Shown here in pieces: positions 27,433-36,161 of a stretch of 64,000 nt of DNA. The notes beneath the pieces are model-generated. The model worked only from the letters and a program-made list of their open reading frames with translations. It searched no databases and was not told the DNA's origin. This DNA is from DASQZK01 sp963809925 (GTDB lineage Bacteria; Bacteroidota; Bacteroidia; Bacteroidales; GCA-2748055), in the NCBI GenBank assembly GCA_963809925.1, contig CAWELH010000004.1:1054001-1118000 (forward strand). The letters run 5' to 3'. A program made the position numbers and the translations under genes. How positions within the stretch are numbered: the first letter of the stretch is position 1; each line of letters begins with the position of its first letter.

Positions 27433-29307
27433 ATGGACAGGAATTCAGTTATTGGTATTATTGTCATTGCCATTATTCTCATTGGTTACAGTGTGCTCAT
27501 GAAGCCTTCCAAAGAAGAGATGGAGGCGCAGAGGCTTAGAGCCGACTCATTAAAACAAGTGCAGACAGAGCAGCTGGCTGAACAACAACGGGAGTTGCAG
27601 TCAAAGCAAACCAAAGAAGTAACGGATACGGTCGCAGCGGTCATGGCTGCCCCGTCGCAGACGGTGACGAAAGAAAATATGGGTATTTTTGCGCCCAGAG
27701 CCAGTGGAAAAGATTCATTCTATGTGCTTGAAAATGATAGGCTGAAGCTTACAATTTCCAATAAAGGCGGCCGACCCTATTCAGTGCAGCTGAAACAATA
27801 CCAGACATACGATTCCCTGCCCCTAATCCTATTCAGCGGCGATTCAAGTGTCTTCGGATTGCAGTTCTTTTCCGACGGCCGGAGCATCGCCACCAGTGAT
27901 CTGTATTTTGACCTGGCTGAAGGCAATGACAAGGCCTATGCAAAGGATGGTCCGGTCAGTCTTGCGATGCGACTTCCTGTTGACTCAAGTGGTGCCTTTA
28001 TCCAGTATACCTATACCCTCCATCCCGATCGGTACTTCATGGATATTGATTTGAGAATGAAGGGTATGGAGTCACACAGAACCGACAATGTCCAGTTAAA
28101 CTGGATGATCAAATCCCCTCAGCAGGAAAAGAACAGGGTGAATGAACAGAACTACTCAAATCTGTATTACCGGTATTTTGAAGGCGACGTTGAAAAGTTC
28201 AAGGCTCGTTCAAAGAAGGAACTTCAGGATGTGAATGAGACCACAAAGATCCATTGGCTTGCCTATAAGGATCAGTTTTTCTCTTCTGTCCTTATTGCTG
28301 ATAAAATGCCCTTTGAGGGAGGATATATGGGATACGACCGGCTACCGGAGCCAAATAAGGACCTTGCCAGATTTACAGCTGAGCTTTCACTGCCTTACGA
28401 CCGTGCCGATGATTTTTTGATGCCTATGCACTTTTACTTCGGTCCCAACAATTTCAAGGCCCTTAAAAGGATTGGCTTCCATCTTCAGGACCTTGTCACC
28501 ATTGGCGGCTCGGTTATACGATGGATCAATGCCTGGGTTATCATTCCGATTTTCAACTTTCTGAATAAGTTTATCTCTAATTATGGGATTATCATCCTCC
28601 TCCTTACCCTGATCATCAAATTAGCTCTGCTGCCATTGACATTCCGTTCCTACATGTCGCAGGCGAAGATGAAGGCACTAAAGCCGGAAATTGAGGAGAT
28701 CAATGCAAAAATTCCAAAAGATAAGGCTATGGAACGCCAGCAGGCAACAATGGCCTTGTACAAAAAAGCCGGTGTGAACCCAATGGGAGGCTGTCTTCCT
28801 ATGGTATTCCAGATGCCTATTTTGTATGCCATGTTCAGGTTTTTCCCAACCTCGATTGAACTAAGGCAACAACCATTTTTGTGGGCACACGACCTTTCAA
28901 CCTATGATTCGATCCTTAACCTCCCATTCACGATACCGATGTATGGGGACCATGTGAGTCTCTTTACCCTGCTGATGACAGTTTCCACCATCCTGTCGAT
29001 GCGGTTTAACAGTGCCACTCCAGGGGGAGATTCTGCAATGCCTGGTATGAAAGGAATGATGTATGTGATGCCGGTGATGTTTATGCTCATCCTCAATAAC
29101 TTTTCTGCAGGTCTTACCTATTACTATTTCCTCGCCAACCTCATTACTCTCGGACAGAATGCGTTGTTTAAGCAATTTGTGGATGAGGATGAACTCAGAC
29201 GAAAACTCTATTCAAGGAAAGCCAAAGCAACAAAAAAATCCGGATTCCAGAAGCGTATCGAAGATATGGCGAAACAGCGGGGCTATAACGTTCCCAAGAA
29301 AAAATAA
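27433..29307 (+). CDS. yidC: Membrane protein insertase YidC
   Basis: The 624-residue inner-membrane insertase folds and inserts membrane proteins alone or with SecYEG. It has an N-terminal membrane anchor (about residues 5-22), a large periplasmic beta-supersandwich domain (about 85-345), and a conserved C-terminal core. The core begins at WVIIPIFNFLNKFISNYG and includes LLTLIIKLALLPLTFRSY and GGCLPMVFQMPILYAMF. A basic C-terminal tail faces the cytoplasm. The length is normal for Gram-negative YidC with the periplasmic domain. It is co-directional with pyrG and probably co-transcribed. Confidence 0.97.
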   Translation: MDRNSVIGIIVIAIILIGYSVLMKPSKEEMEAQRLRADSLKQVQTEQLAEQQRELQSKQTKEVTDTVAAVMAAPSQTVTKENMGIFAPRASGKDSFYVLENDRLKLTISNKGGRPYSVQLKQYQTYDSLPLILFSGDSSVFGLQFFSDGRSIATSDLYFDLAEGNDKAYAKDGPVSLAMRLPVDSSGAFIQYTYTLHPDRYFMDIDLRMKGMESHRTDNVQLNWMIKSPQQEKNRVNEQNYSNLYYRYFEGDVEKFKARSKKELQDVNETTKIHWLAYKDQFFSSVLIADKMPFEGGYMGYDRLPEPNKDLARFTAELSLPYDRADDFLMPMHFYFGPNNFKALKRIGFHLQDLVTIGGSVIRWINAWVIIPIFNFLNKFISNYGIIILLLTLIIKLALLPLTFRSYMSQAKMKALKPEIEEINAKIPKDKAMERQQATMALYKKAGVNPMGGCLPMVFQMPILYAMFRFFPTSIELRQQPFLWAHDLSTYDSILNLPFTIPMYGDHVSLFTLLMTVSTILSMRFNSATPGGDSAMPGMKGMMYVMPVMFMLILNNFSAGLTYYYFLANLITLGQNALFKQFVDEDELRRKLYSRKAKATKKSGFQKRIEDMAKQRGYNVPKKK

Positions 29308-29472
29308 ACCGGATCTGAGGCAGTAGGACAAATGCATAATCCGCACAATTGCAGCAAAATGACAAGCCCATCTGCAAAACTCCGGGCTGGCTAACATTTC
29401 CTGCCTGTTAGTGTTCTACTGATTATAGAGGCCGTAAACATTCAGGTAAAACTTTATAATTTTCCATACACT

Positions 29473-29964
29473 ATGGCTACTAATCTGAGAAATCTTTCAG
29501 CATTTAATCAGGATGCAATTCCGGATGCTTCTAACATGAAATTCGGTATCGTTGTTTCAGAGTGGAATCAGGACATTACCAGCGCGTTGCTCGATGGTGC
29601 TCTCTCAACCTTGGAAAAGCTGCACGCGAAAAATGAAAACATCCATGTAAAATGGGTCCCCGGAAGTTTTGAACTTACGCTGGGAGCACAGTTTATGGCC
29701 GAATATACCAATGTTGATGCCATCATTTGCCTCGGATGTGTCATTCAGGGTGAAACACGGCATTTTGATTTTATCTGCCAAAGTGTGGCAGGAGGAATTA
29801 CCGATCTGAATATGAGTTACAATATGCCATTTATCTTCGGCGTTCTGACCACCGATACCCTTGAACAGGCAAAAGACCGGTCGGGTGGAAAACACGGAAA
29901 TAAGGGCGATGAGGCAGCGGTAACGGCTGTGAAGATGGTGGGACTGCAGAAGGAGATGGAGTGA
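29473..29964 (+). CDS. ribH: 6,7-dimethyl-8-ribityllumazine synthase
   Basis: The 163-residue enzyme joins the pyrimidine and butanone-phosphate precursors in the penultimate step of riboflavin synthesis. Recognised motifs are VSEWNQDIT, VPGSFELTLGAQFMA, CLGCVIQGETRHFDFI (with the catalytic His) and VLTTDTLEQAKDRSGGKHGNKG. The C-terminal helix is normal. No other rib genes are nearby. The stop codon (29962-29964) lies inside the first unit of a repeat tract, so the repeat abuts the end of the gene. Confidence 0.97.
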   Translation: MATNLRNLSAFNQDAIPDASNMKFGIVVSEWNQDITSALLDGALSTLEKLHAKNENIHVKWVPGSFELTLGAQFMAEYTNVDAIICLGCVIQGETRHFDFICQSVAGGITDLNMSYNMPFIFGVLTTDTLEQAKDRSGGKHGNKGDEAAVTAVKMVGLQKEME

Positions 29965-30150
29965 GGAAGCGAGGAAGTTATGCAGTTATGAAGTTATGCA
30001 GTTATGCAGTTATGCAGTTAGGAAGTTAGGAAGTTAGCGATGTTCTTTAGGTCACTCTTCAATTCGCCAAACCGCGTCCGCCGTAGCTTAAGCGGTAGTG
30101 TAATTTACTTTTATTGAACCACATAAGGCACATAAAGTCACATAAGTTGC
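29961..30150 (+). repeat. GAAGTTAG-type repeat tract, copy B
   Basis: From the ribH stop codon onward there are about ten imperfect GAAGTTAT/GCAGTTAG units. The GATGTTCTTTAGGTCACTC element (30039-30063), the hairpin-like core TCCGCCGTAGCTTAAGCG (30077-30094) and a GAACCACATAAGGCACATAA element (30117-30147) follow. The order of the first three modules matches copy C at 49.7 kb read on the other strand, over about 90 bases. Confidence 0.85.
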
Positions 30151-30488
30151 CATGAATTATCCTATGGATGGTAAATCAAATAAAATCCAAGTTCATTAAT
30201 ACGTGTTTTGACTTGCGACAATATTCTTTGAACCACTCCCTACCGCGGAGTGGTAAAATTATAGTAGCCACGGTCACGTTCGTGGTAGGTGAGGTGATGT
30301 TTCCTGCGTCCCCGGAGGGCACGCCAATAATCCGGGCATGTGAAGGCTGATTTTTTTACTGCACTTTGATATTAACAGGTCCGGCTATAAAAAATTAAAT
30401 CCTTCGGGATATAGGGAATTGGGGGCGTTCCAATCACGATCAATTCCGTGGTCTTTGTGATTTTTGTTATTGGTTACCTGGTAAAGGC
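30151..30488. other. Intergenic region, no credible gene
   Basis: The remainder of the ribH-TPR gap. Short frames here give no recognisable protein. A CCCCGGAGGG palindrome-like patch near 30310 and generally low complexity suggest decayed repeat sequence. I see no RNA gene. Confidence 0.45.
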
Positions 30489-30527
30489 AAAAAAAAATAC
30501 CGCAAACTGTTTTAAGCCGGCGGTATT
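30489..30527 (-). terminator. Intrinsic terminator of TPR gene
   Basis: On the minus strand AATACCGC, a 16-base loop and GCGGTATT are followed by nine T residues, just beyond the TPR stop codon. Confidence 0.85.
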
Positions 30528-30552
30528 CCTTGGATTACAGGATCTGTAGTCT

Positions 30553-31248
30553 TTATTCTTTCACTTCCAGTTTAGCCCGGTCGATATACTTACCGATGTC
30601 CCGGCCTTCATTGGATGAGGGATAGTCCTTCTGAATAGATTCGTAAGAAGCGATGGCCTTTTGAAAATCACCAAGCTGCTCATAAACTACTCCCTCCTTC
30701 TTCAGGATAATGGGAGTGGTAAAATCATTGGGGTATTTTTCAATGCCCTTGCGGTATGATTTAACGGCACTTTCATATTCTCCGAGTTCAACATAGGCGT
30801 CACCCAGACTGCTGAATTTGGCTGATCCCACGAGAATATCACTGGTTTTAAAATCTTCGAGATAATCTACGGCGTTACTGAAGTCTCCCATATTCAGATA
30901 GCATATGCCTGCATAATAGCTTGCTAGGTTTGCTGATTTTGTGATCCCGTAATCGTCGATGATCTGTAGAAAGCCCGGGTAAGTACCGTAGCCGTTGAGC
31001 GCCAGGTTAAATGAATCACGGTCGAAAAAACGTTCCGCCATAAACATTTGTTGCGATGCCTCGGTTTCGATCGGATTGATGTAATACCGTTTAACGCCAA
31101 TAAAAGCAAGAACAATAACAACAATTCCCAGAACGATGTAGGACAGTGTTTTCGAATTATCTTCTATAAATTGCTCAGTGCGTGTCAGGGCGATTTCAAG
31201 TCCTTCAAGATTTTTATCCTGATGCGTCTCCTTCGCTTTTTTAGCCAT
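30553..31248 (-). CDS. Membrane-anchored TPR protein
   Basis: The 231-residue protein has a cytoplasmic N-terminal helix, one transmembrane segment (about residues 38-55, SYIVLGIVVIVLAFIGV) and three to four tetratricopeptide repeats (for example AYVELGEYESAVKSYRKGIE and ASYYAGICYLNMGDFSNAV). The layout resembles YfgM-type ancillary factors of the Sec translocon, but homology cannot be shown here. A perfect -7 box, TACATTTG, lies at 31287-31294 on the minus strand, divergent from the recF promoter. Confidence 0.8.
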   Translation of the reverse strand: MAKKAKETHQDKNLEGLEIALTRTEQFIEDNSKTLSYIVLGIVVIVLAFIGVKRYYINPIETEASQQMFMAERFFDRDSFNLALNGYGTYPGFLQIIDDYGITKSANLASYYAGICYLNMGDFSNAVDYLEDFKTSDILVGSAKFSSLGDAYVELGEYESAVKSYRKGIEKYPNDFTTPIILKKEGVVYEQLGDFQKAIASYESIQKDYPSSNEGRDIGKYIDRAKLEVKE

Positions 31249-31286
31249 ACTTATAACTTGATGATTACAATTTTTTTAAACAAACG

Positions 31287-31294
31287 CAAATGTA
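31287..31294 (-). promoter_or_regulatory. -7 element for TPR gene
   Basis: TACATTTG on the minus strand matches TAnnTTTG exactly, 38 bases before the ATG. A TTTG occurs 22 bases further upstream (31317-31320), slightly too far for the usual spacer. Confidence 0.45.
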
Positions 31295-31376
31295 ATTGTT
31301 TTTTGTGAAATACCATCAAATGGCAAAAAAGAAATAAAGGAATTTGGAATGTCGCATCCTTCCTCCGGTAATTTTG

Positions 31377-31384
31377 TAAATTTG
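31377..31384 (+). promoter_or_regulatory. -7 element for recF
   Basis: TAAATTTG matches TAnnTTTG exactly and sits 19 bases before the recF ATG. No clear -33 element is seen. Confidence 0.45.
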
Positions 31385-31403
31385 TTTCCAGAAATCCTTT
31401 GCT

Positions 31404-32513
31404 ATGTACCTTAAAAATCTTTCCGTCGTAAATTTTAAAAACTACGCCCAGACAGAACTGGAATTTAACAACCGTATAAATTGTTTCGTAGGAAATAACG
31501 GTGTCGGAAAAACCAATCTCCTTGATGCCATCCATTACCTGGCACTTTGTAAGAGTTATTTCAACCAGGTCGACAGTCAGAATATCATGCATAACCAGGA
31601 ATTTTCGGTCATACAGGGTGAATTTGAAAGAAGGGATAAACCGGAATTGGTCTATTGCGGGATACAGCGAAACAAGCGCAAACAGTTCAGGAGGAATAAG
31701 AAGGAATACCCAAAACTTTCGGACCATATAGGCCTGTTTCCACTGGTGATGATTTCACCATCGGATAGCAGCCTGATTCTGGAGGGTGGAGAGGAGAGAC
31801 GTAAATTTATTAATGGGGTGATTGCCCAGTTCGATAAAGTATATCTCGAGGATGTAATAGGGTACAACCGCGTTCTAAGTCAGAGGAACAAGCATCTGCG
31901 GAACATCGCCGGTCAGGCTTCAGCTGATATGGACATGCTGAGCGTGTATAACAGCCAGTTGTCAGAGCTTGGTAAGGCAATCTTTGAGAAAAGAAAGAAC
32001 TTCATCAATGAACTGGTACCGGTTTTCTCAAGATTTTATACCTATATTTCAGGAGGTGTTGAAGAAACAAGCCTGAAGTATGAAAGCCAGCTACTAAAGA
32101 AAGATATGATGTCTTTACTGGAGGAAGGTCTGAAAAAAGACCGGATCCTGCAGTACACCACAGAAGGCATCCACCGGGATGACTTAGTGATGCTTCTGTC
32201 CGGATTTCCGTTGCGAAAAGTCGGCTCACAGGGACAACAGAAGACCTACCAGGTAGCCCTTAAACTCGGAAAGTTCGAATTTATCAGGCAGGTTACAGGC
32301 ATTACCCCGGTTCTTCTGCTCGACGATATTTTCGACAAATTCGATGCCAGCAGGGTTGAACAGATCATACGACTCGTATCTGAAAATAATTTTGGTCAGA
32401 TCTTCATCACCGACACCGATGAGGAAAGAATGAAGGACATCCTCGAGAGGATTGGCATTGAACATAAAATGTTTTTGATCGGTGAAAAGCAACAAATTAA
32501 GGAGATGCTATGA
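31404..32513 (+). CDS. recF: DNA replication/repair protein RecF
   Basis: The 369-residue SMC-like ATPase binds single-strand/double-strand junctions and helps load RecA at gaps. Walker A is GNNGVGKTN, the ABC signature is SQGQQKTYQVALKL, and Walker B is VLLLDDIFDKFD. RecF-specific N-terminal motifs (LKNLSVVNFKNY) are present. Its last four bases overlap the start of the DUF721 gene (ATGA), giving translational coupling with a probable replication factor. Confidence 0.96.
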   Translation: MYLKNLSVVNFKNYAQTELEFNNRINCFVGNNGVGKTNLLDAIHYLALCKSYFNQVDSQNIMHNQEFSVIQGEFERRDKPELVYCGIQRNKRKQFRRNKKEYPKLSDHIGLFPLVMISPSDSSLILEGGEERRKFINGVIAQFDKVYLEDVIGYNRVLSQRNKHLRNIAGQASADMDMLSVYNSQLSELGKAIFEKRKNFINELVPVFSRFYTYISGGVEETSLKYESQLLKKDMMSLLEEGLKKDRILQYTTEGIHRDDLVMLLSGFPLRKVGSQGQQKTYQVALKLGKFEFIRQVTGITPVLLLDDIFDKFDASRVEQIIRLVSENNFGQIFITDTDEERMKDILERIGIEHKMFLIGEKQQIKEML

Positions 32514-32800
32514 GACGCAGCAAGACGTCAAATATATCTGAGATTATTTCAGCACTGCTCAAGGAACAGGGACTGGAAGGAAAGCTGGAAGAGACGAGGC
32601 TGATCAGCAGCTGGGAGGAGGTCCTGGGACGTTCTGTTTCAAAGGCCACAAAGAATCTTTACATCAAGGACAAGGTATTGTTCGTTCAACTGAATTCGTC
32701 AATAGTCCGCAGTGAACTGATGTTGATCAGAGACGAAATTGTCAAACGGCTGAATGAACGCGCCGGAAAGGCCGTTATTGACCGGATAGTTTTAAAGTGA
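32510..32800 (+). CDS. DUF721/DciA-like protein
   Basis: A 96-residue protein with the DUF721 pattern: ALLKEQGLEGKLEETRLISSWEEVLG followed by VLFVQLNSSIVRSEL, here described rather than quoted in full. Some DUF721 proteins (DciA) load or activate the replicative helicase DnaB in bacteria that lack DnaC/DnaI. The KH-like core is complete; the C-terminal extension of longer DciA proteins is missing. Its start overlaps the recF stop by four bases, consistent with a replication/repair role. Confidence 0.8.
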   Translation: MRRSKTSNISEIISALLKEQGLEGKLEETRLISSWEEVLGRSVSKATKNLYIKDKVLFVQLNSSIVRSELMLIRDEIVKRLNERAGKAVIDRIVLK

Positions 32801-32925
32801 AGTCCGTTACCGGGGATGATTCTCTATGAGTTTGAAGCGATTTGATATGCTGATGTTGCAATACCTTCACGACAATATATCAGACTTCGTCAGCTCAGAG
32901 ATATCACCATCCTGAATTTCCTGGA

Positions 32926-33351
32926 TTATTTGTAAAACCGGTCGATCGTCGAAAAGAAAAAATTGCATTCATTCTCGGCATTTTCATCACTATCGGAACC
33001 GTGGACGGCATTATTCTGAATTGATTTGGCATACAGCTTTCTTATGGTTCCTTCTTCTGCCTTGCTGGGATCGGTAGAGCCGATCAGTTTCCGGTATGAT
33101 TCAACTGCATTTTCTTTTTCAAGGATCCCTACGACGATAGGCCCTGAAATCATAAAGTCTACCAGATCTTTATAAAAAGGCTTACCTTCATGAATGCTGT
33201 AAAACTCCTCTGCCTGTCTGCGATTCAGACGTGTGAGCTTCAGAGCGGCAATGTGAAAACCTGCATCATGAATCATAGTAAGGATGGGGCCTATATATTC
33301 ATTCTGAACGGCCCCTGGTTTGATGATGGTGAATGTAATTTTTCCTTTCAT
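32926..33351 (-). CDS. ndk: Nucleoside diphosphate kinase
   Basis: The 141-residue enzyme balances NTP and dNTP pools by phosphate transfer through a histidine. The motifs are FTIIKPGAV at the N-terminus, FYSIHEGKPFY, GPIVVGILEKENAV, and the active-site His in NNAVHGSDS. Length is normal. A perfect -7 box, TAACTTTG, lies at 33375-33382 on the minus strand, 24 bases before the ATG. It is transcribed against the flanking recF and DHH genes. Confidence 0.95.
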   Translation of the reverse strand: MKGKITFTIIKPGAVQNEYIGPILTMIHDAGFHIAALKLTRLNRRQAEEFYSIHEGKPFYKDLVDFMISGPIVVGILEKENAVESYRKLIGSTDPSKAEEGTIRKLYAKSIQNNAVHGSDSDENAENECNFFFSTIDRFYK

Positions 33352-33546
33352 TGTATCAGATTTTAAAACAAAGGCAAAGTTAAATAATTTATTTCCGGAT
33401 AAGATTATCGATACCGATAAAAAGTAAATTCCTTATCCGGATCAAGGAACCCCTGGACAACATTTTCCTGACATCAGGGTTAATATTTGATGATGGCATT
33501 GCGATCATCGATTATTGCTATCTTTAAACTTTAAAAAAGTATTCAG

Positions 33547-34566
33547 GTGAATCAGGAAAACAATTATCCTATCGAAAAGTTACAGGAACTTATTTCTCAG
33601 GCCCGGAACATTCTGATAGGCACACATGTAAATGCCGATGGAGATGCAATCGGCTCAACACTGGCCATGGCGATGCTACTAAGAAAGGTCGGGAAAAATG
33701 TGAATGTGGTGACACCCAATGATTATCCTTCTTTTCTGAGCTGGATGGCCGGAAGTGAGATGATGATCATCTACCGGACGGAACCAGAGAAGGTAAAAGA
33801 ACTGTCTGAAGCTGCTGACCTGATGATGTTTATCGATTTTAATGATCCGAAAAGACTTGAAAAGGCCGAAGATGTAATGCTGGCATCAAAAGCACCTCGC
33901 GTGCTGATCGATCATCATCCTGATCCTATGAATTTTGCTGATATCGTATTTTCAAAACCAGGATACGGATCATCAGCCGAACTGGTTTTCAGGCTAATGT
34001 GTGATATGGGATACAGACATCTTATCGATAAAGACATTGCCGAATGCTTGTATACCGGGATTGTGACCGATACAGGTAGTTTCAGCTATTCCTGTTCTTA
34101 CCCGGAGATCTGGCATACCGTCGCCGACCTGATGACATGGAAAATTGATCGTGACCGGATCCATGCCGAGATTTATGACAATTTTTCAGTGAACAGGATG
34201 AGACTCATGGGATATTGCCTTAACGAAAAACTACAGATACTGCCGGAGTATAATACCGGTCTGATCAGCCTGAGCAGGGAGGAGATGCGGCAGTTTAATC
34301 ATCAGCCAGGTGATACAGAAGGCTTTGTTAACCTTCCTTTTAATATTAAAGGAGTGAAATTTACTGCACTTTTTCTAGAGAAACAGAATCATGTGAAAAT
34401 TTCATTCAGGTCAAGAGGTAGCTTTCCGGCCAATGCCTTTTCCTCGGAGCATTTTCGTGGGGGAGGACATTTAAATGCTGCGGGAGGGGAATGGGATAAA
34501 CCACTCGATAAGGCAATTGAAAGATTTGTAACCCTCCTGGCCGGTTATAAAGCAGAACTCCAATGA
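33547..34566 (+). CDS. DHH-family phosphoesterase (NrnA-like)
   Basis: The 339-residue protein has the DHH domain metal motifs HVNADGDAIGS, MFIDFNDPKR, LIDHHPDP and TGIVTDTGSF. The C-terminal DHHA1 domain ends with FRGGGHLNAAGGEW. This is the layout of NrnA-type enzymes that degrade short oligonucleotides and pAp, or c-di-NMP breakdown products. It appears to start at GTG 33547, as the conserved region follows closely and no ATG is available. Its stop overlaps the next start (ATGA), linking it to the FKBP lipoprotein. Confidence 0.88.
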   Translation: MNQENNYPIEKLQELISQARNILIGTHVNADGDAIGSTLAMAMLLRKVGKNVNVVTPNDYPSFLSWMAGSEMMIIYRTEPEKVKELSEAADLMMFIDFNDPKRLEKAEDVMLASKAPRVLIDHHPDPMNFADIVFSKPGYGSSAELVFRLMCDMGYRHLIDKDIAECLYTGIVTDTGSFSYSCSYPEIWHTVADLMTWKIDRDRIHAEIYDNFSVNRMRLMGYCLNEKLQILPEYNTGLISLSREEMRQFNHQPGDTEGFVNLPFNIKGVKFTALFLEKQNHVKISFRSRGSFPANAFSSEHFRGGGHLNAAGGEWDKPLDKAIERFVTLLAGYKAELQ

Positions 34567-35102
34567 AAGATTCAGTTGTACGCATTGCTGCTCTGCTCGG
34601 ATTTGCCGTTCTCATCCTGCAATCGTGTGGCCCTGAGCCTCAGGTTGACTCAGACCGCGCTGGCCAGGCAAAAAAGGTGAGTAATGAATTGCTGAAAGTA
34701 AACCATTACATAGTCAAACGCAACCAGGAACTCATCGAAAATTTTGTCCGCCGGACAGGTTGGGACATGAAAGAGTCCGGAACGGGATTATGGTATATGG
34801 TGACCAGCCACGGCAAAGGCAAAGTCGTAAAAGACGGCGATGTGGTGATCATCAGTTACAGGATGCTTTTGCTTACTGGTGATACGGTGGAAACCGTGCC
34901 GGGAGATCATCCCTTAACATTTACTGTTGGGCACGGAGGTGTCGTATCCGGTTTGGAGGAGGGAATCAAGTATCTCCATTGGGGTGACAGTGCCATATTT
35001 ATCCTTCCTCCACATCTGGCATATGGCAATTTTGGCGAAAATGGTAAGATTCCTCCAGGAGCCATTCTTATATACGAATTGAAACTTCATGCTGTAAAGT
35101 GA
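34563..35102 (+). CDS. FKBP-type prolyl isomerase lipoprotein (GldI-like)
   Basis: The 179-residue lipoprotein has a lipobox in LQSCGPE (about residue 21) followed by one FKBP domain (GLWYMVTSHGKGKVVKDGD to ILIYELKLHAVK) with the core GVVSGLEEGIKYLHWGDSA and LAYGNFGENGKIPPGAIL. It should catalyse prolyl isomerisation of envelope proteins. GldI, a lipoprotein of this kind, is needed for gliding motility in flavobacteria; no other gld genes are in the window, so that name is only suggestive. It is coupled to the DHH gene and is one base away from the next FKBP gene. Confidence 0.85.
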   Translation: MKDSVVRIAALLGFAVLILQSCGPEPQVDSDRAGQAKKVSNELLKVNHYIVKRNQELIENFVRRTGWDMKESGTGLWYMVTSHGKGKVVKDGDVVIISYRMLLLTGDTVETVPGDHPLTFTVGHGGVVSGLEEGIKYLHWGDSAIFILPPHLAYGNFGENGKIPPGAILIYELKLHAVK

Positions 35103-35103
35103 G

Positions 35104-35961
35104 ATGAAAAGGTTTCATGTAATTCTACTCTTTTTCCTCCTTCCGGCCTGTAATTTCTTTCACCACCAGGCTTACCGGAAGATCGGACCGGGTCTTTATT
35201 TCAGGCTTACTACCCTGGGTGAACCCGGGCCAAAAGCAAAGTCCGGGGATTATATCACCGTCAGTCTCTTGTATGCTACGCAGGAAGATTCTGTTTTTTT
35301 TCATGGCACCAGAAAATTCCTTCTTGAAGGAAGCCCTTATCCTGGGGCTGTCAATGAAGTTTTTCAGCGGCTCTCTGTCGGCGACAGTGCTTCCGCGTTT
35401 ATCTCTGCCGCCGGCTTTTTCAGGAACACGCTGAAACGTGAGCTCCCGGCTTTCCTTGGTGAAAAGGATGAAATCAGGGTAGATGTCAGGTTGTTGGATG
35501 TTCAGACAAAAGAGGATTTTGAGAAGGAAAAGATGATGTTCCTTACTTGGGCTGCGGACCTGCAGTCGTCTGAAGCAGAATTGATCCGGAAATTTCTCAA
35601 ACGGGAAAAACTGGATTTGAATATGAATGACGAAGGGTATTATTTCATGACAATTAAGGAAGGGTATGGCAAAGCAGTGGCAAAAGGAAGACATATTTAT
35701 ATCCAGTACGAAGGCAGGTTTCTGGACGGACAGTATTTTGACAGCACTTTACATGGCGGTGAACCGGTGGATTTTATTTACGGCAGTGAACTGATTGTGC
35801 TGGATGGGATCGATAAAGCGCTTGGAAGGATGAGGGAAGGGGAGAAGGCCCTGGTCATCCTTCCTTCTGACAAAGCATTTGGGCCGGAAGGATCGGGGGG
35901 TGGAATCGTTCCGCCCTGGACAGCCCTCATTTATGAGGTCGAGATACTGAAAGTTGAATAA
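35104..35961 (+). CDS. Two-domain FKBP lipoprotein
   Basis: The 285-residue lipoprotein (lipobox in LLPACNFF) contains a degenerate first FKBP-like domain (about residues 35-130). A better conserved second one (about 180-285) includes IYIQYEGRFLDGQYFDST, DGIDKALGRMREGEKALVI and GGGIVPPWTALIYEVEIL. The first domain probably lacks activity and may act in binding. It follows the single-domain FKBP gene by one base. Confidence 0.85.
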   Translation: MKRFHVILLFFLLPACNFFHHQAYRKIGPGLYFRLTTLGEPGPKAKSGDYITVSLLYATQEDSVFFHGTRKFLLEGSPYPGAVNEVFQRLSVGDSASAFISAAGFFRNTLKRELPAFLGEKDEIRVDVRLLDVQTKEDFEKEKMMFLTWAADLQSSEAELIRKFLKREKLDLNMNDEGYYFMTIKEGYGKAVAKGRHIYIQYEGRFLDGQYFDSTLHGGEPVDFIYGSELIVLDGIDKALGRMREGEKALVILPSDKAFGPEGSGGGIVPPWTALIYEVEILKVE

Positions 35962-36161
35962 TCTTCAATAAAGCGCAACCTTTTTCGTTAAATTTACATC
36001 ATTGTTTCTATCCGGGTAAAAAGCTTTTGCTTTGAAAATTTTATCCGGTAGAAAAGCATCCGGCATGTGAGGTAAAGATAGACTTTCGCAATCTCATCAT
36101 TGTTAAAACATATTTAAACTTTATATTTACGAGTTGGTAGAAGAATTTAAAATCTGTTTTT

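Noticed and set aside
30168..30350. 60-codon frame in the ribH-TPR gap
   Set aside because: It lies in low-complexity, repeat-derived sequence with no coding character or upstream signal.
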